64,000 bases of DNA from Halobacillus mangrovi. Its GTDB lineage: Bacteria; Bacillota; Bacilli; Bacillales; Halobacillaceae. Made by a program: the position numbers and the translations under genes. Positions 1 to 8,909 of the stretch are shown here, in pieces (the stretch's first letter is position 1; every line of letters starts with the position of its first letter). Location of the stretch: NCBI RefSeq assembly GCF_002097535.1, contig NZ_CP020772.1:1984001-2048000 (forward strand), read 5' to 3'. The notes under the pieces are model-generated. The model saw only the letters and a list, made by a program, of their open reading frames with translations. It did no database searches and had not been told where the DNA came from.

Positions 1-1
1 G

Positions 2-1648
2 GCAAAAGATAAGTTGAAGTTTACACCTCTTACGGAGACCGAAAAAGATTTGTATCAAAGTGTATTAAACTATAAACATATGCCTGGTCTGGGAGGATTC
101 ACAGAACAAAGCCTTCAGGAGGCAGAAGACAAGTTAAACACAGGCGGTAATTATACCGTTCATAATCCTGAGTTCCTTACTGGGGCAAACATCTCAGTAT
201 GTATTACAAAAGAATTCATGGATGCTGTTGAGAATGACGCTGAGTACCATCTTCGTTTTCCAGATGTAGAAAACTATACGAAAGAAGAAATGGATATATA
301 TAACGAAGAATGGCAACAAAGTGGAGATGTCCGTGAGTGGTCGGAGCGCGGGTTCGGCATTCGAACTTACCGAACCGTAAAAGCGAAGGAATTGTGGAAC
401 CTGATCAATATTTGTGCCACTTATTCTGCTGAACCGGGGATCTTCTTCATCGATAACGCAAATGAGAAGACAAACGCAACGGCTTACGGCCAAAAAGTAG
501 TGGCTACAAACCCATGTGGAGAACAGCCGCTAGCTCCGTATTCTGTATGTAACCTGGCTGCGGTCAACTTAGCATCCGTTGCTGATAAGAAAAATAAATC
601 TATTGATTTCGATAAATTAAAGCGCACTGTTCGTACAGGTGTCCGGATGCAGGACAACGTCATTGACGCTACGCCGTATTTCCTTAAAGAAAACAAAGTA
701 CAAGCATTAGGAGAGCGTCGTGTAGGACTAGGTGTGATGGGCTTGCATGACCTTCTTATCTATACGGAGACAGAATATGGATCGGAAAAAGGGAACCAAT
801 TGGTTGATGAGATCTTTGAAACGATCGCGACGACAGCCTATCGTGCTTCGATAGATTTAGCAAAAGAAAAAGGGAGTTTTCCGTTCCTGGTAGGAGAAAC
901 TGAGAAGGAAACACAAAGTCTTCGAGATGAGTTCATTAATACTGGATATATGAAAGAAATGCCAGAAGATATCCGAGAAGGCATACTCGAACACGGAATA
1001 CGTAATTCACACTTGCTTACAGTAGCTCCAACAGGTAGTACTGGTACAATGGTGGGGGTAAGTACAGGTCTCGAGCCGTATTTTTCCTTCTCTTATTATC
1101 GAAGCGGGCGTCTTGGGAAGTTTATAGAAGTAAAAGCAGATATTGTGAAGGAGTACTTGGACGAACACCCTGAACAAGATTCTGATCAACTTCCAGAGTG
1201 GTTTGTAACTGCGATGACGATGTCTCCGGAAGCTCATGCAGATACCCAATGCATTATTCAGCGCTGGGTTGACAGCTCTATCTCTAAAACTGTCAATGCA
1301 CCAAAAGGGTATTCTGTGGAACAAGTTGAGCAGGTATATCAACGATTATACCGTGGAGGCGCTAAAGGTGGAACGGTATATGTAGATGGAAGTCGTGACA
1401 GTCAGGTTCTATCTCTTAAAGCTGAAGAAAATGATTTTGAAGGTGAACAGACAACCTTTGAATTTGAAGAAGATAAGAAACCGAGAGTTGTTCTTATGGA
1501 CACTGTTCACGAACTGGAAAAGACGAAAGTGACCATAGGTTCAGAAGTGGGAGATACTTGCCCAGTTTGTAGAAAAGGAACTGTAGAGGACATTGGTGGG
1601 TGTAATACATGTACGAATTGTAATGCTCAACTGAAATGTGGACTATAA
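2..1648 (+). CDS. nrdJ: Adenosylcobalamin-dependent (class II) ribonucleotide reductase, C-terminal part
   Basis: Reduces ribonucleotides to deoxyribonucleotides using coenzyme B12 as radical source. The frame is open to the window edge, so the 5' part lies outside and the TTG at 14 is not a start. Visible are the NPCGE signature near bases 509-523 (active-site Asn, thiyl-radical Cys and Glu of the RNR barrel), the PTGSTG phosphate loop near 1028, and a Cys-rich tail with three CxxC pairs ending in CGL. That tail is the zinc-ribbon-like end typical of NrdJ. No small-subunit gene or glycyl-radical motif follows, which fits class II. The gene ends in a strong terminator before mntR. Confidence 0.93.
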   Translation, partial: AKDKLKFTPLTETEKDLYQSVLNYKHMPGLGGFTEQSLQEAEDKLNTGGNYTVHNPEFLTGANISVCITKEFMDAVENDAEYHLRFPDVENYTKEEMDIYNEEWQQSGDVREWSERGFGIRTYRTVKAKELWNLINICATYSAEPGIFFIDNANEKTNATAYGQKVVATNPCGEQPLAPYSVCNLAAVNLASVADKKNKSIDFDKLKRTVRTGVRMQDNVIDATPYFLKENKVQALGERRVGLGVMGLHDLLIYTETEYGSEKGNQLVDEIFETIATTAYRASIDLAKEKGSFPFLVGETEKETQSLRDEFINTGYMKEMPEDIREGILEHGIRNSHLLTVAPTGSTGTMVGVSTGLEPYFSFSYYRSGRLGKFIEVKADIVKEYLDEHPEQDSDQLPEWFVTAMTMSPEAHADTQCIIQRWVDSSISKTVNAPKGYSVEQVEQVYQRLYRGGAKGGTVYVDGSRDSQVLSLKAEENDFEGEQTTFEFEEDKKPRVVLMDTVHELEKTKVTIGSEVGDTCPVCRKGTVEDIGGCNTCTNCNAQLKCGL

Positions 1649-1662
1649 TTTCAAAAGCAACC

Positions 1663-1701
1663 AAGACATCAGACCAGATTAGGTCTGATGTCTTCCTTTT
1701 T
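1663..1701 (+). terminator. Rho-independent terminator of nrdJ
   Basis: A perfect 13-bp stem (1663-1675 with 1682-1694), a 6-nt loop, then CC and a run of five T. Confidence 0.9.
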
Positions 1702-1715
1702 AGACAGTTGCTTTC

Positions 1716-1744
1716 TTGTCACAGCGAAGAAACTAGTGTATCCT
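1716..1744 (+). promoter_or_regulatory. Candidate sigma-A promoter for mntR
   Basis: TTGTCA (1716-1721), a 17-bp spacer and TATCCT (1739-1744), between the nrdJ terminator and mntR. The -10 box is imperfect. No clear MntR operator was seen. Confidence 0.4.
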
Positions 1745-1790
1745 TTTTATGAAAGAACCTACATAGGACAGGTTATATTGGGGGTTTATC

Positions 1791-2225
1791 ATGCCGACAC
1801 CAAGTATGGAAGATTATATTGAGCAAATTTATATACTTATAGAAGATAAGGGCTATGCGCGTGTTTCTGATATTGCAGAAAACCTACAGGTCCACCCGTC
1901 TTCTGTTACAAAAATGGTCCAGAAATTAGACCGTGATCAGTATTTGAACTACGAAAAGTACAGAGGGCTAATTCTGACACCAAAAGGGAAAAAAGTAGGG
2001 AAACGCCTTGTTTACCGCCATGAACTTCTAGAACAATTCTTAGAAATTATTGGTGTGGATCATGAAAACATATATGATGATGTGGAAGGAATCGAGCACC
2101 ACTTGAGTTGGAACTCAATAGACAGGATCGGCGATCTTGTGCAATATTTTGATGAACAACCGAAGCGGGTCGATGCACTAAGGGAAATTCAACAAAAAAA
2201 TGAAGAACAAAATAGCGAAGAATAA
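1791..2225 (+). CDS. mntR: Manganese-responsive transcriptional regulator MntR (DtxR family)
   Basis: DNA-binding metal sensor that represses manganese uptake genes when Mn(II) is abundant. The 144-aa length is close to the 142 aa of B. subtilis MntR. A winged helix-turn-helix occupies roughly residues 1-70 and a helical dimerisation domain follows. All six metal ligands known from the B. subtilis protein fall at the same numbers: Asp8, Glu11, His77, Glu99, Glu102 and His103. The start is an ATG after a GGGGG ribosome site. The gene is monocistronic, flanked by terminators on both sides. Confidence 0.95.
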   Translation: MPTPSMEDYIEQIYILIEDKGYARVSDIAENLQVHPSSVTKMVQKLDRDQYLNYEKYRGLILTPKGKKVGKRLVYRHELLEQFLEIIGVDHENIYDDVEGIEHHLSWNSIDRIGDLVQYFDEQPKRVDALREIQQKNEEQNSEE

Positions 2226-2251
2226 GGACGCATCCATATGCGTCCTTTTTT
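2226..2251 (+). terminator. Terminator of mntR
   Basis: Stem GGACGCAT / ATGCGTCC (2226-2233 with 2238-2245), a 4-nt loop and a T run. Confidence 0.88.
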
Positions 2252-2307
2252 ATGTGTTCTAATTCAAACTTCTCCTGTTTATAAATGAAATAAGTGGGGT
2301 GAGTAAA

Positions 2308-3195
2308 ATGAAGGTTGATGGCGTTTTTTCAGGCGGCGGTGTAAAGGCATTGGCTTTTATCGGCGCTATGGAAGAGCTTGAAGAGCAAGGATATACGTTC
2401 ACTCGAGTAGCAGGGACATCAGCTGGAGCCATCTTAGCGTCACTTACTGCAGCTGGTTATTCTGCTCCGGAACTAAAGCAAAAATTAAAGACTCTTTCTT
2501 TTGAAAAGCTTGTCGATATACCTATTACAGAACGGCTGCTTCCTTTCATGAAGTGGTTAATGCTCTACTATCGTTTAGGTCTATATAAAGGGAATCGATT
2601 AGAAGCTACATTGGAGAAGTGGCTGGAAGAGAAAGGTGTCCGGACGTTTGCTGATTTGCCGCACAACTCCTTGAAGATCATCTGCTCTGATTTAACCCTC
2701 GGACGTATTGTTGTTCTCCCCGATGACCTCAAACGTATCTATGGAATTGACCCTGCTACATTTTCAGTGGCGAAGGCTGTTCGTATGAGCTCAGGACTTC
2801 CATATTTTTTTATACCGGTTAAAATCCATGGAAAAAAAGGGAAGTCAGTCATAGTGGATGGAGGCGTTTTGAGTAACTTTCCGATTTGGATATGGGAAAC
2901 GAAGGGTATTTGTAGAAAACGTCCTATAATCGGAATGCAGTTAAGCGATCCTCCAGATAAGCTCCCTGAAAAGAAAATAAGGAACGCTATACAAATGTTT
3001 CATGCTTTATTTAAGACTATGCAGCAAGCTCATGATGCGAGGTACATCTCACCAAAGTCTAGTAAGGACGTTATTTTCATACCTGTAAAAGGGGTTCAAA
3101 CGACCGATTTTGATATGAGTGCCAAAGAAAAAGAATACCTAATGGAAATAGGAAGAGAACACGCTAAAGAGTTCCTGCAAAGATGGAAAAAATAA
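2308..3195 (+). CDS. yqhO: Patatin-like phospholipase family protein (YqhO-like)
   Basis: Predicted cytosolic patatin-fold acyl hydrolase. The substrate is unknown; lipid acyl esters are likely from the family. Visible are the oxyanion-hole glycines SGGGVK (residues 8-13), the nucleophile elbow GTSAG with Ser38, and the DGG motif with Asp184, giving the Ser-Asp dyad. The 295-aa length is normal. I chose the ATG at 2308 because GGGGTGAG (2296-2303) sits just before it; the GTG at 2299 lies inside that site. It occupies the same place after mntR as B. subtilis yqhO. Confidence 0.85.
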   Translation: MKVDGVFSGGGVKALAFIGAMEELEEQGYTFTRVAGTSAGAILASLTAAGYSAPELKQKLKTLSFEKLVDIPITERLLPFMKWLMLYYRLGLYKGNRLEATLEKWLEEKGVRTFADLPHNSLKIICSDLTLGRIVVLPDDLKRIYGIDPATFSVAKAVRMSSGLPYFFIPVKIHGKKGKSVIVDGGVLSNFPIWIWETKGICRKRPIIGMQLSDPPDKLPEKKIRNAIQMFHALFKTMQQAHDARYISPKSSKDVIFIPVKGVQTTDFDMSAKEKEYLMEIGREHAKEFLQRWKK

Positions 3196-3230
3196 AAAAT
3201 CGAGCCGGCTTAGAAAGTGGCTCGATTTTT
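3195..3230. terminator. Bidirectional terminator between yqhO and yqhP
   Basis: A 12-bp perfect stem (3195-3206 with 3219-3230) with A and T tracts on either side. It serves the convergent genes and overlaps the last codons of yqhP. Confidence 0.85.
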
Positions 3231-3611
3231 ATGTTTGTCTTTGTTTCCTTCAATGACTCTTAAGTGAGGTGCACTTGAGCGCTTGCGAGTCTTTTTGCCT
3301 AAAGGTGAAGGCTTTACTTTTGGCTTTGCCACACTGCTCTTTTTGATAGTCGGTGCAGGCTGTTTGTATTTTTGTTTCGATTGTTTCACAGCTTGCTTGT
3401 ATTTTTTCATCTCGGTACGGTTGCCTCCGCCCCCGAAACCTCGATTTCTAAGAAATAAGAAGTAAATGGCTCCATATACCAATACCGCAATCCCAATCAT
3501 CATTGCGATTGATGACAGAAAGCTTGATGTGTTGGTAAACAACTGAATTCCTACGTATAACAAAGCAAGGGCAAAAAGTGTATAGATGATAGGAGTCATC
3601 CAATTACGCAT
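3210..3611 (-). CDS. yqhP: YqhP-like (SA1362 family) small membrane protein
   Basis: Function unknown. The 133-aa protein has two hydrophobic segments (about residues 7-25 and 32-54), a glycine-rich turn, then a strongly basic tail rich in Lys and Arg (about residues 60-133), probably cytoplasmic and able to touch RNA, DNA or lipid head groups. An AGGGAGG ribosome site precedes the ATG. It sits in the opposite direction to its neighbours. The assignment rests on position after yqhO and on this architecture. Confidence 0.75.
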   Translation of the reverse strand: MRNWMTPIIYTLFALALLYVGIQLFTNTSSFLSSIAMMIGIAVLVYGAIYFLFLRNRGFGGGGNRTEMKKYKQAVKQSKQKYKQPAPTIKKSSVAKPKVKPSPLGKKTRKRSSAPHLRVIEGNKDKHKNRATF

Positions 3612-4022
3612 AATGTAGTTCCTCCCTTCTTAAAAGTCATCATCAAATATGTCTTATTACTTATATACCACTAAATCTTTTTTTATATCATACTCAAGAA
3701 CATTTATAGAGTTTTTTCGACAATTTGCCTAGTACCTAAGTGGTTTTATCATTATTGCTTATAGTTCTCATGTTCTTTTAGAGTCTTTCCGTTTTTTCTA
3801 GGATTATGCAAGACTATGATGTTTTAGTCTAAGATGATGATGTTTTGAAAAGCTCAACCAGCCTTTCTTAAACGATACCATTTTATGGGAAAAATTAAAC
3901 ACGTAACAAAGCTGGGCTTTCTTTTATTTTACCTCAAAACTGCTCCTTTAACTAGCGATAAAATTGTCGATATTAGCATGATTTTTCCAGGTTGGTAAAT
4001 GATAAGTGATGAGGTGATATAG
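3612..4022. other. 411-bp intergenic region between yqhP and yqhR
   Basis: AT-rich with no convincing ORF. It holds a tandem-like pair of GATGATG/TTTT motifs near 3815-3850, a weak AAAGC-TGG-GCTTT hairpin at 3908-3920, and a possible yqhR promoter: TTAACT (3948-3953), 17 bp, TATTAG (3971-3976). In B. subtilis yqhQ lies here; no yqhQ coding remains are visible. Confidence 0.4.
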
Positions 4023-4538
4023 ATGGCAGATCAGCCAAAACAACAAAACCAGCAAGAACCAAAACAAAGCGTTTTTACAAAAGCACTGATCACTGGTTTT
4101 ACGTCCGGCATTCTTTGGAGCGGACTAGCGACCATTGCGTATTACTTTAATTTTACCGAGGTCTCTCCAGCATCGTTTCTATTCCGGTCTTACCTGCAGA
4201 CAGAATGGACAGGGACATGGCTTGCAGATGTGCTTGCAATTCTCCTCGTAGGGGTGTTGTCCCTGGTAAGTGCGATCATTTATTACATGCTCTTAAAGAC
4301 CAAGAACGGTATATGGCCAGGCCTCGTTTATGGCCTTGTTTTATGGGCACTCATTTTCCTCGTCCTGACCCCTTTGTTTCCGGCGATTCCAGCATTCTTA
4401 GAATTGAACAGCGATACATGGGTAACGACGGGGTGTTTGTTCATTTTATATGGGGTGTTTATTGGGTATTCCATTTCGTATGAATATAGAGAGTTCAATG
4501 AGACTGCGAAATCGTATTCAAATGAGCAAGGAGTATGA
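4023..4538 (+). CDS. yqhR: YqhR-like conserved membrane protein
   Basis: Function unknown. The 171-aa protein has a Gln/Lys-rich cytoplasmic N-terminus, then four predicted transmembrane helices (about residues 20-40, 62-88, 98-118, 132-150) and a charged C-terminal tail. The start ATG follows GAGGTGAT. It lies 51 bp before aroQ and may share its transcript. The name comes from matching gene order and topology, not from a known activity. Confidence 0.8.
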   Translation: MADQPKQQNQQEPKQSVFTKALITGFTSGILWSGLATIAYYFNFTEVSPASFLFRSYLQTEWTGTWLADVLAILLVGVLSLVSAIIYYMLLKTKNGIWPGLVYGLVLWALIFLVLTPLFPAIPAFLELNSDTWVTTGCLFILYGVFIGYSISYEYREFNETAKSYSNEQGV

Positions 4539-4589
4539 TAAACTGAAGGTGAATGGCAATTTCAAAAAAGGTGGGGAGCACAAGGCAGT

Positions 4590-5045
4590 ATGAAGCGACT
4601 TTTATTGATCAATGGTCCAAATTTAAACATGTTAGGGAAGAGAGAGCCTGACAAATACGGCCGCCATACCCTCCAGGATGTTGTCCGCCTTGTAAAAGAT
4701 ACAGCTTGGGAACAAGGGTATGAAGTTGAAGCTTATCAATCGAATCATGAAGGGGATCTAGTAGATCAGATTCAGAGAGCTGAAGGTGGTGCGGCAGGAA
4801 TCATAATCAATCCTGCTGCTTATACTCATTCGAGTATTGCCATGAGGGATGCGGTCAGTGCTATATCGATTCCGGTTATCGAAATACACATATCGAATGT
4901 GCACAGCCGGGAGGAATTCCGCCATCATTCGATGTTAGCACCTGTATGTGCAGGGCAGATTGTCGGCTTTGGAATAGATGGATATCGTTTAGCCACCCTG
5001 GGTTTAATTAAGAAGATAGAAGATGAAGGGAGAAATGATTCATGA
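4590..5045 (+). CDS. aroQ: Type II 3-dehydroquinate dehydratase
   Basis: Converts 3-dehydroquinate to 3-dehydroshikimate in the shikimate pathway. At 151 aa it has the size of the dodecameric type II enzymes. Conserved elements are the N-terminal NGPNLNMLGKREP, catalytic Tyr23 with Arg18, Asn74 and His80 in NPAAYTH, His100 in EIHISN, and Arg111. A GGTGGGGAG site lies about 11 nt before the ATG. The stop overlaps the next start by four bases (ATGA), so yqhT is probably translationally coupled. Confidence 0.95.
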   Translation: MKRLLLINGPNLNMLGKREPDKYGRHTLQDVVRLVKDTAWEQGYEVEAYQSNHEGDLVDQIQRAEGGAAGIIINPAAYTHSSIAMRDAVSAISIPVIEIHISNVHSREEFRHHSMLAPVCAGQIVGFGIDGYRLATLGLIKKIEDEGRNDS

Positions 5046-6103
5046 GTAAGTTGGAGAGTTTACGCAAAGCGATCATGACAGAAGAATTAGATGGTCTTCT
5101 AATCATGAGTCCTAAAAACCGGCGTTATATTTCAGGGTTCACCGGTTCATCCGCTGCGTTATTAATTACGAACAAGGAAGCAAAGTTAGTTACAGATTTT
5201 CGCTACACTGAACAAGCAGCCGAGCAAGCAAAAGAGTTTGAAATAATCGAACACAAAACTCCTATGCATAAAGAAATTTCCAATCAGGTAGAAAAACTAG
5301 GCTTGAAACGAATTGGCTTTGAGAAAAATCATGTTACATATAATACGTATGAGCAATATAATGATGAGTTGAGCGCAGAACTTGTACCGACTGCCGGCCT
5401 TGTGGAAAAGTTACGCTTGATTAAGACGGGTGAGGAGATTAGTATATTAAAGGATGCAATAAAAATTGCAGATGATGCATTTGAGCACATCCTCGGCTAC
5501 ATAAAACCAGGCGTGAAAGAAATTGATATATCCAATGAGTTGGAGTTCTTTATGCGAAAGCAAGGGGCAACGTCTTCTAGCTTTGATATCATAGTAGCTT
5601 CAGGCTATCGCTCAGCGCTCCCACATGGAGTGGCTTCTGATAAGGAAATCCAATCTGGTGAACTTGTGACTCTTGATTTCGGTGCCCTTTATAAAGGTTA
5701 TTGCTCGGATATTACGAGAACTGTTGCCGTGGGAGAAATCAGTGATGAGCTGAAAAATATCTATAATACTGTTCTAGAAGCCCAGTTAAAGGGTATGGAA
5801 GGGTTAAAGGCAGGTATTACTGGTGTAGAAGCGGATGCATTGACGAGGGATTACATTAAAGAAAAAGGATATGGAGAATACTTTGGTCATTCAACCGGTC
5901 ACGGGATCGGTCTGGATGTGCACGAAGGACCAGGATTATCGTTCCGTTCTGACCAGCGGTTAGAAGAAGGAATGGTTGTCACAGTAGAGCCAGGAATTTA
6001 TGTGCCTAATGTAGGCGGATGTCGTATAGAGGACGATGCCCTTATTACTAAAGAAGGAAATGAACGTCTAAGTACATCCACAAAAGAATTGATCACGTTG
6101 TAA
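5042..6103 (+). CDS. yqhT: Xaa-Pro peptidase of the M24B family (YqhT-like)
   Basis: Cytosolic dimetal peptidase expected to release N-terminal residues before proline. The 353-aa protein has a creatinase-like N-domain (about 1-130) and a pita-bread catalytic domain. Metal ligands are visible as the Asp in TLDFG, the Asp in CSDITRT, the His in HSTGHGIGL, the Glu in TVEPGIY and the Glu in RIEDD. It overlaps aroQ by ATGA and precedes efp by 22 bp, the same arrangement as in B. subtilis. Its association with EF-P, which acts on proline stretches, is positional only. Confidence 0.9.
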   Translation: MSKLESLRKAIMTEELDGLLIMSPKNRRYISGFTGSSAALLITNKEAKLVTDFRYTEQAAEQAKEFEIIEHKTPMHKEISNQVEKLGLKRIGFEKNHVTYNTYEQYNDELSAELVPTAGLVEKLRLIKTGEEISILKDAIKIADDAFEHILGYIKPGVKEIDISNELEFFMRKQGATSSSFDIIVASGYRSALPHGVASDKEIQSGELVTLDFGALYKGYCSDITRTVAVGEISDELKNIYNTVLEAQLKGMEGLKAGITGVEADALTRDYIKEKGYGEYFGHSTGHGIGLDVHEGPGLSFRSDQRLEEGMVVTVEPGIYVPNVGGCRIEDDALITKEGNERLSTSTKELITL

Positions 6104-6125
6104 GTTGTAAAAGGAGGAGTATTTG

Positions 6126-6686
6126 ATGATATCAGTAAACGATTTTCGAACAGGTTTAACCATTGAAGTAGACGGAGGAATCTGGCAGGTTATGGACTTT
6201 CAGCATGTAAAACCCGGCAAAGGAGCCGCTTTTGTACGTTCTAAGCTGCGCAATCTTCGAAATGGAAATATCCAAGAGAAAACCTTCCGCGGAGGCGAGA
6301 AAGTAGAGCGAGCTCATATCGAAAACCGTAAAATGCAATACCTCTATGCAAATGGAGACATGCACGCTTTCATGGATATGGAAACCTTTGAGCAGGTGGA
6401 GATCCCTTCTGCACTAATTCAAGATCAGTTGAATTACTTGAAGGAAAACATGGAAGTACAAATCCAATCCTATCAAAGTGAGACCATTGGTGTAGAACTA
6501 CCTAAAAATGTGGAATTGGAAGTTGTAGAGACAGAACCAGGAATCAAAGGTGATACAGCTAGCGGTGGCACAAAACCAGCTACACTTGAAACAGGATTAA
6601 TCGTCCAGGTACCTTTCTTCATTAATCAAGGAGAAGTCCTTGTGATCAGCACAACAGATGGAAAATATGTTTCTCGTGCAAATTAA
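6126..6686 (+). CDS. efp: Translation elongation factor P
   Basis: Binds stalled ribosomes between the P and E sites and helps form bonds at polyproline. The 186-aa protein has three beta-barrel domains, with the KPGKGAAF loop placing Lys32 at the tip, the residue modified in B. subtilis EF-P. I chose the ATG at 6126 over the TTG at 6123 because EF-P starts [10 protein letters not shown] and AAAGGAGG is well placed. The gene ends in a strong terminator, separating it from the sporulation operon. Confidence 0.97.
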   Translation: MISVNDFRTGLTIEVDGGIWQVMDFQHVKPGKGAAFVRSKLRNLRNGNIQEKTFRGGEKVERAHIENRKMQYLYANGDMHAFMDMETFEQVEIPSALIQDQLNYLKENMEVQIQSYQSETIGVELPKNVELEVVETEPGIKGDTASGGTKPATLETGLIVQVPFFINQGEVLVISTTDGKYVSRAN

Positions 6687-6703
6687 TAGAGTGTACGAAT
6701 AAA

Positions 6704-6735
6704 GCTCGCTCCCTTTATGGGAGCGGGCTTTTTTT
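6704..6735 (+). terminator. Terminator of the aroQ-yqhT-efp unit
   Basis: A 10-bp GC-rich stem (6704-6713 with 6719-6728, one G-U pair), loop TTTAT and seven T. Confidence 0.92.
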
Positions 6736-6778
6736 AATAGAGCTCTTCTAACCATTCTATTTTTATATCATTTAACCT

Positions 6779-6807
6779 GTCATAAGAGTGAGAGAGGGAC
6801 ATACATA
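6779..6807 (+). promoter_or_regulatory. Sigma-E promoter of the spoIIIA operon
   Basis: GTCATAA (6779-6785), a 14-bp spacer and CATACATA (6800-6807) match the mother-cell sigma-E pattern. The predicted start of transcription near 6815 lies before the AAAGGAG ribosome site at 6823-6829, which also rules out the upstream GTG at 6788 as a start codon. Confidence 0.8.
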
Positions 6808-6838
6808 TGAAGTAAACCATTTAAAGGAGTTAGAAAGG

Positions 6839-7813
6839 ATGAAAGAGATTATCAGGTTGTTTCCTGATCACTTTCAACTTCTCTTAAAAAAGAATGTGAA
6901 TTGGGAGACTGTCCAAGAAATTCGTTTAAGAGTCCAGCACAAAATTGAAGTCCTTGATTCGACCAAAAACGCCTTTTTGTCAGAAGGCTGCTTATCGGCT
7001 GCAGATTTATCCTATGTTTTAAACCAGATTAGTCAATTCTCTCTCTACCGATTTAAAGACCAGTTGAAAGATGGGTTCATCACCATTGAGGGTGGCCACA
7101 GAGTAGGACTTGCGGGAAAGGTAAATACGGTCAACGACAAAGTGGATACGGTAAAGCACGTATCTTTTATGAATATCCGAGTAGCAAGGTCAACTCGAGG
7201 CCACGTTGAGCCATTGCTCCCTTATCTATATCATGATGGCGGGTGGGCAAGCACTATGATCATCGGTCCACCGCATTCTGGAAAAACTACCTTACTTCGA
7301 GAGTTGGCGCAGATGATAGGATCTAACCGCATATATCCAGCTTCAAAGGTAGCAGTTGTCGATGAAAGATCAGAAATTGCAGCAAGTCTGCAAGGGATAC
7401 CTCAGTTGGACGTCGGTCCCAGAACAGATGTGATGGATGCTTGTCCGAAAGCAGAAGGCATGATGATGATGATACGCTCAATGTCACCTGAAGTCATTGT
7501 GGTTGATGAAATTGGAGGGATAGAAGATGCTGATGCAGTCAGAGAGGCTGCTTATACGGGAGTTGAAGTCATTTGCAGTATTCATGGGGATAGTTTCGAA
7601 TCCGCAAGAAATCGTCCGTCAACGAATTCCTTGATTACAGAGAAGGTGTTTGATCGGTATATAGTACTTGGGAGGCTTACGGACAAAAATCCTGGAGCCA
7701 CAATGGTTCTTGATGAAACAGGACAAGTTATTGCGCAAATGAAAAGGAGGAGAAGTGATGGAGTGGCTCGGAGCTCTAATAATCCTGTCCGTCACTACAT
7801 GGGCGGGTTTTGA
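6839..7813 (+). CDS. spoIIIAA: Stage III sporulation protein AA, secretion-type ATPase
   Basis: Cytoplasmic mother-cell ATPase that powers the SpoIIIA-SpoIIQ channel during forespore engulfment. The 324-aa protein has a P-loop GPPHSGKTT (about residues 138-146) and a Walker B VIVVDEIGG, in a VirB11/type II secretion ATPase-like domain. The start is ATG 6839 after AAAGGAG; the longer ORF from GTG 6788 begins inside the promoter. The 3' end overlaps spoIIIAB by 56 bp, giving a basic C-terminal extension. Confidence 0.93.
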   Translation: MKEIIRLFPDHFQLLLKKNVNWETVQEIRLRVQHKIEVLDSTKNAFLSEGCLSAADLSYVLNQISQFSLYRFKDQLKDGFITIEGGHRVGLAGKVNTVNDKVDTVKHVSFMNIRVARSTRGHVEPLLPYLYHDGGWASTMIIGPPHSGKTTLLRELAQMIGSNRIYPASKVAVVDERSEIAASLQGIPQLDVGPRTDVMDACPKAEGMMMMIRSMSPEVIVVDEIGGIEDADAVREAAYTGVEVICSIHGDSFESARNRPSTNSLITEKVFDRYIVLGRLTDKNPGATMVLDETGQVIAQMKRRRSDGVARSSNNPVRHYMGGF

Positions 7814-8267
7814 TATAGCGGCTCGTTACAAAAAGAGGCCGGGACACATTAGGCAATGGAAAAATGCGCTTCAAATGATTGAAGCTGAAATGGTGTTCGG
7901 CCAATCGTCCTTATGGGAAGTTTGTGAGAACTTATCTCTCCATCTTCCTGATCCTATCGGAAAATTTTTTAAAAGCATCACAGAAGAAAAAGAATATTGT
8001 TCTGATTTCTCTGAGCGGTGGACGAGTCATCTAAAGAAACATTGGTCCATGAACGCACTGACGAAGAGCGAGTGGGAAATTTTGACTCAGTTTGGTCGTA
8101 CTCTTGGTCAGCACGATTTAGAGCAGCAGCAGAAACAGATCCAACTGACTCTCCACCACCTGGATCGTGAACTCAACGAAGCATTGGAAGTTTGTGAGCA
8201 ATATCAACGAATGGCACGCGGTATGGGAGTCTTGAGTGGATTATTAGTTATCATTCTAATCATTTAA
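7758..8267 (+). CDS. spoIIIAB: Stage III sporulation protein AB
   Basis: Membrane component of the mother-cell side of the SpoIIIA channel, related to type II secretion GspF proteins. The 169-aa protein has hydrophobic segments at both ends (about residues 1-17 and 150-168) around a helical soluble domain. GGAGG (7746-7750) precedes ATG 7758 by 7 nt; the in-frame GTG at 7755 is less likely. It lies inside the spoIIIA operon, overlapping spoIIIAA. Confidence 0.92.
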   Translation: MEWLGALIILSVTTWAGFDIAARYKKRPGHIRQWKNALQMIEAEMVFGQSSLWEVCENLSLHLPDPIGKFFKSITEEKEYCSDFSERWTSHLKKHWSMNALTKSEWEILTQFGRTLGQHDLEQQQKQIQLTLHHLDRELNEALEVCEQYQRMARGMGVLSGLLVIILII

Positions 8268-8284
8268 AAGGGGGAAGGGGCATT

Positions 8285-8491
8285 GTGCTGCAGGATGCAA
8301 CGATTCTTTTCCAAATAGCAGGTGTCGGCATTATCGTCGCTATGATTCATAGCATTTTAAAACAGATGGGAAAAGAGGAAATAGCTCAAGCTGTTACGCT
8401 GACGGGGTTTATTATTGTACTTTTTATTGTACTTTACCGGCTAGCGGATTTGTTCCAACAAATAAAATCAGTATTTCTGTATCAAGGGTAG
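8285..8491 (+). CDS. spoIIIAC: Stage III sporulation protein AC
   Basis: A 68-aa membrane protein with two transmembrane helices (about residues 5-25 and 36-56), the usual size and topology of SpoIIIAC. It is a small integral-membrane part of the engulfment channel. It starts with GTG at 8285 after a GGGGGAAGGGG ribosome site. The gene follows spoIIIAB by 17 bp and precedes spoIIIAD by 3 bp. Confidence 0.93.
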   Translation: MLQDATILFQIAGVGIIVAMIHSILKQMGKEEIAQAVTLTGFIIVLFIVLYRLADLFQQIKSVFLYQG

Positions 8492-8494
8492 CTT

Positions 8495-8893
8495 ATGGAT
8501 ATCATCCAAGTCGTATCACTAGGCTTAATAGCGGCACTGTTAATTATCCTGCTAAAAGAACAAAAATCTTCCGCCGCTTTTTTGCTTCTTTTATTTACGG
8601 TTATTATTATCTTTTTGTCCATCTTAGACCAAGTAAAATATATATTTACTCTTCTCTCCTATATCGCTGATCAGGCACAAGTGGAACCTGTCTATTTCAA
8701 AACAATATTAAAGATTATTGGAATTGCTTATATAGCAGAATTTGGAGCACAACTGATCAGAGATGCGGGGTTGAATTCATTAGCATCAAAAGTGGAGCTC
8801 GCAGGGAAGCTGTTTATTCTCATGCTTGCGATTCCTATAGTCACAGCTGTCATTGAAACGATACTGAATTTCATACCCGGGCACTTAGGATAA
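8495..8893 (+). CDS. spoIIIAD: Stage III sporulation protein AD
   Basis: A 132-aa protein with about four hydrophobic helices, paired with SpoIIIAC in the channel membrane complex. The central GIAYIAEFGAQLIRDAGLNS segment is characteristic. Start ATG 8495 lies three bases after the spoIIIAC stop, so coupled translation is likely. Confidence 0.93.
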   Translation: MDIIQVVSLGLIAALLIILLKEQKSSAAFLLLLFTVIIIFLSILDQVKYIFTLLSYIADQAQVEPVYFKTILKIIGIAYIAEFGAQLIRDAGLNSLASKVELAGKLFILMLAIPIVTAVIETILNFIPGHLG

Positions 8894-8909
8894 GATAGCG
8901 AGGTATCCA

